64,000 bases of DNA from Neelides folsomi (taxonomy: Eukaryota; Arthropoda; Collembola; Neelipleona; Neelidae), in the NCBI GenBank assembly GCA_034687125.1, contig JAQGBZ010000145.1, positions 1-64,000 of the forward strand. The letters are read 5' to 3'. The position numbers and the translations under genes were made by a program. Each line of letters starts with the position of its first letter. Position 1 is the first letter of the stretch. The notes under the pieces are model-generated. The model did not search any database. It was not told the DNA's origin and worked only from the letters and a program-made list of their open reading frames with translations. This document shows positions 22,751-35,400 of this stretch, in pieces.

Positions 22751-24311
22751 ATGAAACAGCAAAAGTTAGCAATTTTCCTTGTTCTTTTTCTCGCTTCAAT
22801 CTCAGCGTCGCATTCTTTCGTAAAAGATAAAGGCAAGTCGTATAAGCCAGTTGTAATTATCCATGGAATATTTGATCATCGAGATAGCTTATACTCCCTC
22901 GCTGATAGAATTACAGAGGTTATTCATTACTATTTTATCAACTAAATACAATAGGTTTGAAATTATACATTATGTAATAATTGATCTTGTTATATGAAAA
23001 TAAATTATTTTCAGAAACACCCAGGAACTTCTGTGACGATCATTGATAAATTACATGGATGGAAAAGTATAAGCCCATTATGGTATCAAGTGAAAACATT
23101 CAAGAAAATTTTTATGCCGATTATGGAGGCGAACCCAGGAGGCGTTCATTTAATCGGTATATACGTAATACTTATATCTTACATATCTAACTACTTATTA
23201 AAAAAATATTATAATTATAATAATATTGTGCAAGTATGGTAGAGAATTGAAGAGTAACATATTTTCATTATAACATTCTGTATAATTAGAATTGGATTCA
23301 ATAAATTGCTTGTATTAAATTATCATTGTTTTATCATTAGGTTTCTCTCAAGGTGGACTTGTGGCCCGAGGATTAATAGAAACTACAGAAAATCATAATG
23401 TTCACAATTTTATTTCACTTTCTTCACCTCAAGCTGGTCAATACGGAGGTGAAATTGACAATACATATGGATATTTAAATAATACGTATTATAATTTTAT
23501 AGAACATTTTATAAAAAAATCTAATACATTTTTTAAAAAGTTATGAGAATTTATTATACAATATATTTACTTTATAGTTTATAAATCAAATTCATCTGTA
23601 TATTCTAATTAGCAATAATTACTACATTATTATTAATTTTCAGATGACTTTTTACATATTTTCTTTCCTGGCTATGTGAAGGAATCCGTATGGCGTTTTT
23701 TCTATTCAAAGGAAGGACAATTCCTATCAATAGGAAATTATTGGCGAGATCCTCATCACACTAATCTTTTCCTTAACTATAGTAGCTATTTAACCAAGAT
23801 AAATAATATTGTAGACAATGACAATGCAACGCAGTTCAAAGACACTTTTACCAAATTGAAAAACCTTGTTTTAATCGGTGGGCCCGATGATGGAATAATT
23901 AGTCCGTGGCAATCAAGGTAGATAATCAAATCGTATAAATATATTATTAATAATGTTATTGTTTTATTTTCTAGCCATTTTGGATTTTACAATGAAGATG
24001 AAGTTGTAGTGAACATGAAAGATCGAGACATTTATAAAAAGGACACTTTTGGTCTCAGGTAAAACTTTTATTCAAACATTGTTTTAACTTAATTTGCCAA
24101 ATACTGATTTTTATATTGAGTTATATGACAATTTCTAAATAATCTATTCTTAATTTAGTTAAGTTTTTAGTAGTTAATTTAATTAAAATTGTTTAGAACT
24201 TTGGATGAGAGTGGCAGACTTGTTCGTTACACAATTCCAGGAGTTCAACACCTCCAGTGGCACAGGAATATTTCTGTCATTGATTCTTGCATCCTTCCTT
24301 ATCTTGACTGA
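22751..24311 (+). CDS. PPT2: Lysosomal thioesterase PPT2 (palmitoyl-protein thioesterase 2)
   Basis: Six exons: 22751-22918, 23015-23156, 23341-23448, 23644-23917, 23975-24058 and 24197-24311. Introns are GT-AG, phases match, and the product is 296 residues (human 302). A signal peptide covers residues 1 to about 22 (hydrophobic core [15 protein letters not shown]). The alpha/beta hydrolase core is complete: HGIFD at the oxyanion side, nucleophile Ser106 in GFSQGG, an acid in GGPDDG (Asp221/222) and His277 in GVQHLQWH. The blocks [23 protein letters not shown] and PWQSSHFGFY point to PPT2 rather than PPT1. PPT2 hydrolyses long-chain acyl-CoA and related thioesters in the lysosome. Asn-X-Ser/Thr sites such as NYS, NAT and NIS fit a glycosylated lumenal enzyme. 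Divergent from Nha, convergent with the unidentified gene at 24649. Confidence 0.94.
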
Positions 24312-24648
24312 ACTCACAATCAGACTGAACCTTGTTTATACTCAAATGACCCAAGGAATGAATGAAGCAAATCAAATCATTCACATTAATTCAATTTTAT
24401 ATTAAGGACTTGCAAATATTTTGTAAAGAACACCCATCTAATCACTATTTATAGTTAAAAGAATTTTAATCTATTTAGCCACTTGTTTCATTTTTCCACT
24501 GTTTTGTTCTTTTGATTCTTTATTCAATCATGACTTAATTTACCATTATTTTAATACAACAAATAAAGTTATAAAATAAAACTTATAGTTCAAGCACTAA
24601 TTGTAAGTATTAAAGATATGTAAAAACACAAGCCAAAGTTTTGTTCCT
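24312..24648. other. Convergent 3' region between PPT2 and the next gene
   Basis: 337 bp of AT-rich non-coding sequence between facing stop codons. An AATAAA near 24561 is a candidate poly(A) signal for PPT2. Nothing else is visible. Confidence 0.5.
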
Positions 24649-26478
24649 TTAGACGGCTGTAGTGGGGATTGTTAATTTGGATGGAGCCGTTGTATCGAAT
24701 GCAGAATATGATGAACCCATTGTGGCAATTGTCGATTCGGATTGAGTATTTGACTCCATTTTGCTAATGTCAGAGATTGAAGGAAGGGCCATTTTACTTT
24801 TATCTTCACTCTGCTCATCATCTCCTTCACTCGGAGACACATGGAAAACTTCTTTCACCAATTTTCTCTCATAACAATTCAAATACTGCAAATTGCAATC
24901 AGATTGATAATTGCGTTTTTTAAAGGAAATCTAATTACAAGTTTTTTTTCATCTGAAGATCCTTACCGCAAAGAGCCAAGCTGTTAATAAGCGGAGCTTT
25001 ACTTGAACGTCGATTTGTTCTTCTGCTAAAAATTCAATTCCACAAATTGCATCATCGCTGTAATTCGCTTTTTGCAAGTCAGGAAAATCGGTGGAGATTC
25101 GGCCAATCTGCTTTTTCTCGCAATAAATCTTTAATAAAACAAAGGATGAAAGCTGGCTAAAAGAAACTCTCATACTCATGATGATTAATGTTAAGTTGAG
25201 ATTATCCAAAATGTAAACAAAGTGAACTAATCTTACGAAGTAATCGTAATTGATCGTTGTATCAAACTTTCGTTCCTCCATTTTCTTTCTTTTTAATTCA
25301 ACAATTGGATCTTTATCATTATTTGATTCAACAATGAACATTTTTTTAAACCAATTTATTCTCACTTTTCCCAATTTTTCATTTTTTGGTGATAGAAGTA
25401 AAACAACCTTTAAAAAATTATAATACATGTACTTACTTATAACATTGTAATCATTGTCAGTTAATACGTGAAATTAATGTAGGTAGATATAAGATAATCT
25501 ATACAATTACAATAGTGATTTCGACTTACATTTCCTTTTCGGATGAATTTGACTGCATCCGTCAAAAATAATTTATTTTTAATTGAATATTCTTTTACAG
25601 TCCTACAGCGAGAGATTTTTTTCTTTGTGGAATTAATTTCGTATAAAACTTCAGCTCGGTTGCTTAATATTTGAAACAAATGTTCTGACGGTGTTGAACA
25701 AAATCCTAAATTGATGAAAAAAGAATGAACAAAGGGGAAACAAATGAATATTTAACGAGTTCATTCACTAAAAGCAATTTTATTATATCAATCAACAAAT
25801 CAGATATCGATTTTATATCAATTGTCTTAAACACAATTTAAAGATTTAAAGTCCATTTCTCCGCATAAATGGGAAATAATATAGGCAATTGATATAAATT
25901 GATCATTAGGAAAATTGCGCTTAAAAACGTCAGTTGTGACAATTTGATTACATATTAAATAATTGAAACTCACCTAAATGAATTTTTCGTATTTTATGAA
26001 TGAGAAATAAGCGATCTTCAATCACCAATGGTCGAAGTGCATAAGGAGTGTTAATTTTAGCTATCGAATGATTCGTGGCTTTCAGTAACATTTTCTCCGC
26101 TTCGACAATTATGATATCATTCAAATGAATCGTGCCAATAAATGGAATTATACGCACAACTGCATTAGTAATTTCCTTCTCCCAAAAAGGCATCATCTCG
26201 TCAGATGTTAACTTCTTTGAGAATTTCTCCTTTGCGTCAATTAGAGCAAATTCCTTTGGGTAAACCATTCTTTCATTTCTCCATATTTTGATCGCTCTCA
26301 GTCCCGGCATCATTTTAACAATCTTTGGTTTTTCTTTAACATCATTTGTCTTTGAATCATCTTGTAACTGGTCTTGTTGGTTTTGAGCCTCGGCTTCAAC
26401 CAATTCCCGCAAACATTTTTTTAAATCTGACAAAATTTCTGCGGCAGACTTCCCATTCTCATTACTTTTATCGCCCAT
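24649..26478 (-). CDS. Unidentified protein, 416 residues
   Basis: Five exons on the minus strand: 26478-25974, 25705-25530, 25407-25237, 25128-24967 and 24885-24649. Introns are GT-AG and every junction keeps frame, so the model is good although I do not recognise the family. The N-terminus (MGDKSNENGK) has no signal peptide. Residues about 11-50 are helical and charged with a Gln/Asp stretch. Residues about 104-170 are a mixed hydrophobic-basic segment (VRIIPFIGTIHLNDIIIVEA, then RPLVIEDRLFLIHKIRKIHL). The middle is Lys-rich. Residues about 338-360 are acidic (SEGDDEQSEDKSK) and the C-terminus is a Ser/Thr-rich low-complexity tail ending PTTAV. It looks like a cytoplasmic or nuclear protein, perhaps fast-evolving. 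No function is proposed. Convergent with PPT2; upstream lies the gene-poor region. Confidence 0.75.
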
Positions 26479-29400
26479 TCACGTCTTTTTTAAAACCACA
26501 TGAGATTTACAACTCCTGCACTAACCTCCCTCATTGTTCAAAGTCTTGAAAGAGAGAATTGGGTCAATTGATCCATTACCTTTGATTCACACTTTTATAA
26601 ATATGGAATGTTTCCATGTTTGGGAGAAAGAGATAAGAACAATACATAATTACACTCGGGCAGGAACCAGCCCTAAGAGAAATTGTATAAGAAAATAAAC
26701 CGCAAAGTTGTAAATAGTAATATTCAATTTACGATAAAATATCATGGTAAGTATTATTTCCAACTATGAGAACGTGTGTAGTAGGATCGTTATAGGAAAA
26801 TGTATTGTCTGTAAAGAAAGAGATATTCCGTAAATATCCTAAAATTACGCCATCCCTACCGAATCTAAAAAAGGTTTGAAGGAGGGAGAAAGAGGGTCGG
26901 GCATGGAGTTGCATATAATATCATGGCATTAAAGGGCGATTACTCTTCAGGGGCCGAGGGAGGTCGGTCGGGTAATTCGTGGAAAAGTGGAAAAGAGAAA
27001 CAATTTGGTGTGTGTGGAGAGGGACGATGAGAGATGTGTGCGGGTGGGAATGATCATTCAATTCATAAGAGAGAATCGCTGGGGGTTTGTGATAATCATT
27101 TTTCTCCCCCTCCGGTCTCCTGTTACCCGAGTGAGGGAAAGAACTCTTGAGAGCAACAGAGCAGCCCAGGCAATGACTTTGACGACGTTGACGAGGACTT
27201 CAAATCCTCCTTTTAATACGACCCTCATATGAGCTTTTTCTATAAGACACGAACTGATGCGCCTTCTCACCCTTGTCATCCCAACATAATCGTCTGGCCC
27301 ATATGGCCAATAATAATGACTCGGATGTCACTTAAGAAGACCCTCCCTCAATTTTCCCTATTCATGTTTGGGATATGAAACTCTCCCCCTTCGGCCGGTC
27401 TGGCTGTCAACTCGACGTTTCTCCATTTTATCCTCAACACACCCTTATTTGACACTTAGGCAAACCAGATCTTTAATGGAAAAAATATGATATAACAACG
27501 AGATTCAAGCTTTTCTTATAACTACGCAGGAGTACATGCTTTCCCATATATAACCTTCAATAGCTTGATAATATACGATATGCGAATTTTATCGGAAAAA
27601 CCGGACGGCACTTCCTTACACATCACCAGATGCTATACGAAATATCATATACGAAAGTATATGTTGCCTATTTTAGATTTATTTTTAAATTTCACCTGCT
27701 ATGATATTGTGTACATTTTTGATCCTTACTGATCGAATTTTCCTGAGGCTTCAAAGAATGTACTCACTTTGAAATTCTGAGGATCTATTCATTATACATT
27801 GTCACATCTTATGTTAAAATGTTAAGTCCCTAACTTTATGATTTCTATGAGATTCAAACGTGTAATTATCAGCCCGTTTTTGTGCATTATTGACTAGATC
27901 TCTTTGAAAAATGGAAAATTCACTTTACTCATACTATAAGTTATAAGAGCAAAAAATAAATATCGGAAATAAGTACATACATACATACAATACAAATATA
28001 ATATGTAGTACAGTATTTTCAATTTAAAGTGCTTACATTGTATTAATTTAATTCAGAATTATTTAAAATAAGAATGTCTAATAAAATATTTAGAATTAAT
28101 TATTTTATTTTAATATAACATTTAAAAAAATAGATTAAAAGGAAAAATTAACTATTACGATTAGTAAGCAAAGCCCTAGCAGCCATTTTTTGAGGAAACG
28201 ATTATGAATTAAATATGAATTCACACTCACACTCGTATATTTCATAGTATGCCTCATTTTCAACCAAGTTTTAATGAAATGCATAAATGATGATAGTATT
28301 TATTTGATTTACCGCTAATGAGGAATCAAAAGGAAAATCAAAATGAATGATGGATATAATTAATAGAAGTTTAATGGGGATCATTTGACCTTTTATATTC
28401 CTCTTAAGTGAAAGGCGGTGAGGGTGATGAGAGCAATAATTTAGAAATGGGAGTTTAGTCCCTCCTTCTTTGAGAAAGATAATGATAGCGAGGGCGAAAA
28501 CCCCCCTCAAATTGTCCTCCATTCATTGTATTGTCCAACATTGTGTAATTTCCCTTGTCGTTATTCGATTATTATGCTCCGACCTTTCAGACATTCCCAA
28601 AGCTGGTGCTCTCTTATTTGATCTCTTATTCCTTCTTTTGGCTCCTAAAGAGATATTAACCTCGTCGTCGTGAAATTGAATGCCTTTGGCTCGCCTCCCT
28701 CATTTCTCGGGGAAGAATTCCCATTGTGGGATTGGTTTCCCAATGTCCGCCAGTAAGGGAGTCTGGCAGTGATGTTGTTGAAATGAGTGCGTGTGGAAGG
28801 GGAATCTCATTCCCACATTCGGACATCACCGGCCATGCCGTGTGCAGTGGTCAGCAGTTTATGGCTCAATACCAGGTTCCCTATCGGCCCTCATGTTATG
28901 CGTATCTCAGAACCGAATCTTACGACAAGGTTTCCCGCAACCCAATCGAGCCCTATTCTTTTCCTTCCATGGTGGAAGGGAAATAGTCATAAATTTCTCA
29001 ACTTATTTATTAAAATGCTCAAATTAGTGTCAAAGATTTCCAATTCTCCGCCTTCTGCTTCCCTCCACTATTTATATAAATGAGTTGGAGAGAAATGGGA
29101 TTCCCAATACACAACTTCATTTCAACGACCCTCATTCTCGTTAGAACAGGGTGGGGACAAAAAGAATTCTTAAATAGCCAGACCATACAAATATCTTTAT
29201 ATAAGGCTTATAAAACTTATAACTTATGATCCTCAATATTCTTCCCTACCATTATAAGTTTTATAAGTTTCATAAGAGGCCCTAAAAACTATGAAATGCA
29301 TCATGAAATGCTATAAAGTAAATTAGAAAAATTTGAGTCATTTGCCGAGCTCTTCAGGAGCGGCCAAGCAGCTCTAATTATTTTTTACGAACTTTCACAT

Positions 29401-32400
29401 CCATATTTCAAAAGTGGAGCATTTCATGTTTTAATAGATCTCTAGTGATACTTGGGGTTGATTAAGGAGGAAATATTAAAGGCCTTCGATGATCTCATAA
29501 AAGGAAAATGATTGCTGATGAGTATCTGAAATCAATAAGAGAGGTCTATTAACTTCTCCCTATCTTATAAGTATTATACATAGAGTTATATTACGTCTTT
29601 AACGATTCGACCCTCGGCATTTCTCGGGTATTATCAGGGAAAGTTGTGGGCCGTGAGAAAAAGACATGGTTTTCTCGCCCTCGTCATAATAAACAAAGGG
29701 AAAGAAGGTGGAGTGGGAGCGAAGGGCCACTCAAATCTTAATTGCGCTTTTCTCATTAAACAAGTTATTTATCTTTCAACGTCGGACCATTCTCATTGTG
29801 ACAGTTTTATTAAGTAGAGGTAGTTCCCGGTAACACACCATTTCCGTCTTATCGTTAGTTCTTCTTCTTATGTATTTATTATTACAGTCCTCAACCTACT
29901 CTAATGCTAAAGCCCCGAGAAATGGAACAAGGTGGTAAAATAAATACAGGGTTAATATTTATTTTGCACAAAATACGATTTTGTGAAGATGATTTCTCAT
30001 TCCCTTCAACATTGAGTAAATTGTGGGAGTTGAACGTGCGAACTGGAAGAGAAGCAAAGAAGTGTGTTTGAAAAACACCACAAAAACTATTTTTCACCTT
30101 CTTTCTCTTTCGTTGTTGATAGAAACACAATGGGTTCTCGATTTCAATGAGCTTTCCCTTCCAATACATGGAACACATCGTAGGAGAATTATTTCTCTCA
30201 CGCAAACATTATTGTAATAATGTTTATATTAGAAAACGTCTGCTGTTTTCCCTTCCTCTGAGGATGGGAAGAATAGGGAGAGAAGCGATTGTTTTACGCA
30301 CGTATGAAAACAGTAATGGAATATTTTCAAATTGTCTCTCTCATCTTTTAATAGGTTACATACATGAACGGACCATCAAGCAGCTCAGAACTTTTGAAGA
30401 GAATTCCAAATCCAACTTCGATTCTCGAATATTTCATGTACTTATGATTTAAAATTCAATCATCGTATCGTAAAAGTTGTGTGCTACTGAAATATACGAG
30501 TATTTTTTATTTGTTTTTGAAAATGCATAAAACATCTGTTCTACTTTACTGCATATAAGATGCATATACAATATCGTAGTTACTTATATGTAGATATTTC
30601 ATATAATTTCCTTATACCTTTAACTTTATTTAACATTTGCACTGGAAAGTATTATGATTGAAGAACCATTGAAAAAAGACATTTTTTGAATAAAGAAAAT
30701 GTGATGGTTTTTGTGAAACTTGAATCTCATATAATATTGGAAGAGTCTGATGGATGTAATAGAAAGGATTTGCGAGATAAGCTGAAGTTGAATAAGAGAA
30801 TTTAAAGGGCGGATTTCGTATCTCATCTCCGATCTGTCATTGCCATCCATTGAGCCATCCATAATGCCACGTCCAAATGTCGGTCTTCTCTTTGGACCCA
30901 GGAATGAAACAAGGGAATGGTTCGGATGTTCCATGCACCAAGTGGAATGATCAGTCGAGTTAATTGAATCTCTGGATGACCAAATTCCACATCCGTGCGC
31001 GTCCCCAACCCCACTTTATCTCTCTCTAATAGTCGAAGGGACGAACCGGGAGAAGACCGACGAACGTCCCTGGAATAATTATCACTATTTCTACCCTGTA
31101 ATTAAAAACTCATTTTGTTCGATTTAACTCTCAATGTGGAAAAGCTGGAGCGGTTTTCGTTTCGGCAGACCTCGAATCTCGGGATTTTCAATTCACGTCC
31201 GTGGACATCTGGATATTCCATTTTCCTGTGGGAAATTGTGATTTTCATTTTGAGATTTCAAGCATTAGGACCGGGGAGCATAAAGTTTATCAATTTAACT
31301 TCCCATCCAATTCAATCCCTCAACTTTCATAAAATCATTTATCGAAATTGCGGAACGTTGAGTTTTAGTATTAATCTGGAAAGAACCACCGGAGACTTTT
31401 ACTTTTACCCTTTTTCATTACAGAGGTTCTTCTGAGGGAAATAGAGAGCTACAAATGTTGTCGGAACTAAAGGAGTCTTTCAACTTTCTCATTCCCCTTC
31501 TTCAAAAAGTTTCCATATGAATTTTGAGACTCATTTTCCTTCAGTTCCTCTTATTAGCCGCCTTGGTCCTCTCAGTGAGCAGAAGTATTATTTTACAACA
31601 AAGGTTCCAGACTATATGAATTCATTTTATTCCTTTCCTTTGTTCACCGACTTCTTCCTCTCGCTTCGTTACTCTCAATTTCCGCAACATATAGAATTTC
31701 AAGGGTTTTAATTATAAATTTCCAAACTCCCCATCTCTCCTTTCTCATTTACTCAACTTTTCATCATTCCAGACTTTAAATCTCTCCAGTGTTATTGTGA
31801 TATAAGTAGTACTACTCTCCAACTTACTAAAGGAATTAGGGGATTCTGAGTTCTTGTTTAATTATTCACCACAGGTATAATTAATAATTAAAATTTATAA
31901 TTAAACACAAAATGCTAAAATAATATTTTAGATAGTAAATACCTGATAAATCGAGTCATTATCTAATCTATTGAATAAAGTATCATGTTCTAAAATGTTG
32001 AAAAAGCAATTGGTTCTAGATTGACATTTCTGTTTTGGATTGGAAGGGGATCTAAATGAGACAGACAAGAGATTGAGGTCATTTTTGTGAAATTGAAGGG
32101 TAAATGATTTATGAGTTTGGATTATTCAAAATAGATTCAATTGGGTCTGCCCATCTGTTTGATGAATTATCTTGGGTAAGGTAGACAAGAGCTGATGACA
32201 CTCCCAGGGGGGATGTTGAATAATTTCATGGGCGGAATCTTTGGGTCTTCTGCGGAACGGCGAGCTAACAAAGATAAAATACATCCGTCTCCTCTCATTC
32301 CTCGACTACTCCGTCCCTTTGGGTCTACGTTGAATCCAAAGAACAATTCAATTCCCCTTTCTTCTATTTTATCACAATGTCAAGGAATCCTCCCCCTGTT

Positions 32401-35400
32401 GGATCAAAACTCTCAGCCGCATCCGCGATTCCACCAGCACAACGCCACCAGCCCAATGCTGCGCCCATACGACCCCAAATGATTAGAAATGTATGAAGGT
32501 TTTGGCCCAGTAAGGGGTTAATCCAAATCCCCACCCAGCGATTTCATTAAGCTCTTCTGATCAGCTTCGCTTCTCTTTCTAAATGGGATTACCTTACCAA
32601 CTTCTTTCTTTTTCCATTAAACTCTGCCAGCTGGTGGCTTCCGCTTCCCTCACCCTCGTCCCTGCACAAGGGCTATGGGGTGATATATGGACCTGCTGTT
32701 GGTCCTCGTGTCGAGGGATCTGCTTGGTCACTTCGTTTGGGAAGGAGAGATTAGGAAATTTCTCAACTGCTCCGTCTACCAAGACGATCGTGATTGAGTG
32801 AAACTTGGGAGGAAAGTCGACGTCTTTTGTGTATGTTTTTTCCCGTGACTTTGAGTTCGATTCAAAGCCCTTTTTTATTGCCTTCAAATTGCTAAAGGTG
32901 GAGAAGAAAAGAACAAGGGGAGGTGAAGGTATAGAAAGAGAGAAATAAGAAGAAAGCATATAAAGAGAACGATAAAAGGGGAAAAAAGTCCCTGTATAGG
33001 AAATGATATCCGCTAGATTAAAAATACAATGTGTGTGTATATTATACTCACTTAAATGTAGCATTTAGTATAGGGAAAAGTTATACCTATTTGTGCGTAT
33101 GTACCTGTGTGTGGGTCGAGGGGAAATGAAATTGTTTAAATTTAATAAAAGCAGACCAAAGATCTCCGCTCAGACAAGTGAAAAGTGAAGGGAAGAAAGA
33201 AAAAAAGCGAAAAAGTGAAATTGAAGGAGCTCGAGGCGAAAATCAATCTTGCGAAAAATATTGGTTCTTCTCAGCCCTCAAAGGCTGATCTTTCTTATCA
33301 ACTCCTCTTCGACTACAGATGATGCATTATTCTGAAATGATGATCATAATGGCATTTGTTGAAAAGGAAGAAATCCATCCAACTCAACAGCATTTGTCCT
33401 CAGGTCTTGGAGCGCGTAAGTGGAAAGTTTGAAATCGAGGTTGGGCGACCTCGGTGAAAATCAACAAACTTTCCTGTCACCGGAACTTCGACATTTCCCC
33501 ATTAACTTTCATTACTTTATTATTATTATTGGTCGAGATGTTTGAAGTGGAGAGCCGAAGGGCCGCCGTCGTTCAAAACCTCCTTCCCTGCTGGTTCTTT
33601 CCACTTACATTCCCCAATGATGAAACTTTTACAGCTATCATCCCTAATAGGATACTCGTAAAAAGTAATAGTAATCTTTAATACCTCCATTACTTGTACA
33701 GTCATCGAGTGCATTCGGAACGTTACTTTATTTAAGTTTTCTGTTGTTAATCTAATTTGTATTTTCGGTATGCATGTAAATAAGGTTGAGCCTTCTTCCC
33801 AGTGCATAATAGACACGTTGGACACTTTCTGTATCAACAGATCAAAAATTTTCTGGAGTTTTAAGAAAACTCCATTTAAACATGGAAGTAAAAGTTTCTC
33901 CTTCCTGATGACATTTTGGTTAACATTTCTAGGAGTTTGCATCATTGGTGGCATATTTTACCATATTTTCTTGATCTAATTTGATTTCTCATTATCGCAA
34001 TTGTCAATTATCCAATATCTTGACCAAACTCTTTAACTTTAACTTGGATTATTCAGTATAAGAGATTCAAAATTAAAAACGCCTATACCATCCCATCTAA
34101 TTGGGAATTAAATATCTTTCCCATGATATTTTAACCCAAGTAGGAATTTAATTTTATTGAATAGATGGTATTTAGTGAAAAAATGGCCATTTGTCTGTAA
34201 ATATTTGCATAATAAGGAGTAAATTTATTAAGAAGATATCAAAAGTGTTCTGAATGCAATCGATGACCCACTGTACATTCTATTCCCAAGAGTTCGCATG
34301 GAATGTAGTGGAATATAATATGCCTAGTGTCCTTGCAATATTGTGCCATTAGTATGAATGTGCATCTCTTGTGTATGTTTACCATAATGGTGAAGTCCAG
34401 AGAGGATTATTCGTGTTGGGAGTAATTGCGAGATGAAAATGTTATCGCGACACATCATCCAACACTTTTTTATTACTTATTTCTGATTTGCTCATTGGAT
34501 TTGGGGTTTAATTGTCCAGTGGAGTTTTATTAAATTATTTTTTAAATTGTCCCTGCGTTTTGGATGGGTTCCAAGTTCATTAGGGTCGTTTGGCGTGCAA
34601 TTGAAAGCAATTCGCCTTTTCAACTCATTTCGTCGCGGTTTAAAACGCTGTGGGGAGTGAAGCGAGTGTGTATGAATGTGCCAATGGGGCATTTACATGT
34701 TTCGTCCACATTTGAGATTCAAAGGAGAAGAGAAAGTCGTTCTCCACTATAATTAAATACAATTAGACCAAATTATTCCATTCTAATTGCTTTCAAATTT
34801 ACTCGCTTCACTTACCCTATGTATGTGTTCAACAGGAATAATTAGCGACCGCAATTCTTGTTATCCTATTTAAATCCAATACGTTCATTGCTTTTAACAC
34901 GTAAAAATCTTATTTACATTTTAATTACAATTCCATTTTCATTGTCGTACATTTTCACCTTACTTTTACTGCTTTCACTCATTGAATTTAGGATAATTTG
35001 TACAATTTGTTAAATCAACATGCGACATAAATACAGATCTTGAATTTTCAAACTGGTTATTTCAATAATTCTTCGGGTTTAATTACCCTATGATTGAATT
35101 ACTCCTAATTAGTATTTATTTACGAATGTTTTAGAAAACTTGATTCATGGACGAAACCTCATTTCTCGTTAATTTACTTTCACTGGAATATTATGCCCTT
35201 TGGCTTAATAGCATCAGCAGAAGGAATAAATCAGGCTTTAATTGACCGTGAGAATTGAGCAACACTTATTCGGTATCCCTATTTGCTTATTAGAGAATCT
35301 CCGAAAGGAACAAGGCATGTGGCACGGAGTAATTGAATAATGTGGAAGAGATAATAAAGGTGATGAGGAAGTAACATACCTACTATGCATGTATAAATAA

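Noticed and set aside
27891-27900. TGACTAGATC, identical to the miR-279 family seed region
   Set aside because: The match stops after ten bases and flanking sequence does not fold into a precursor hairpin.
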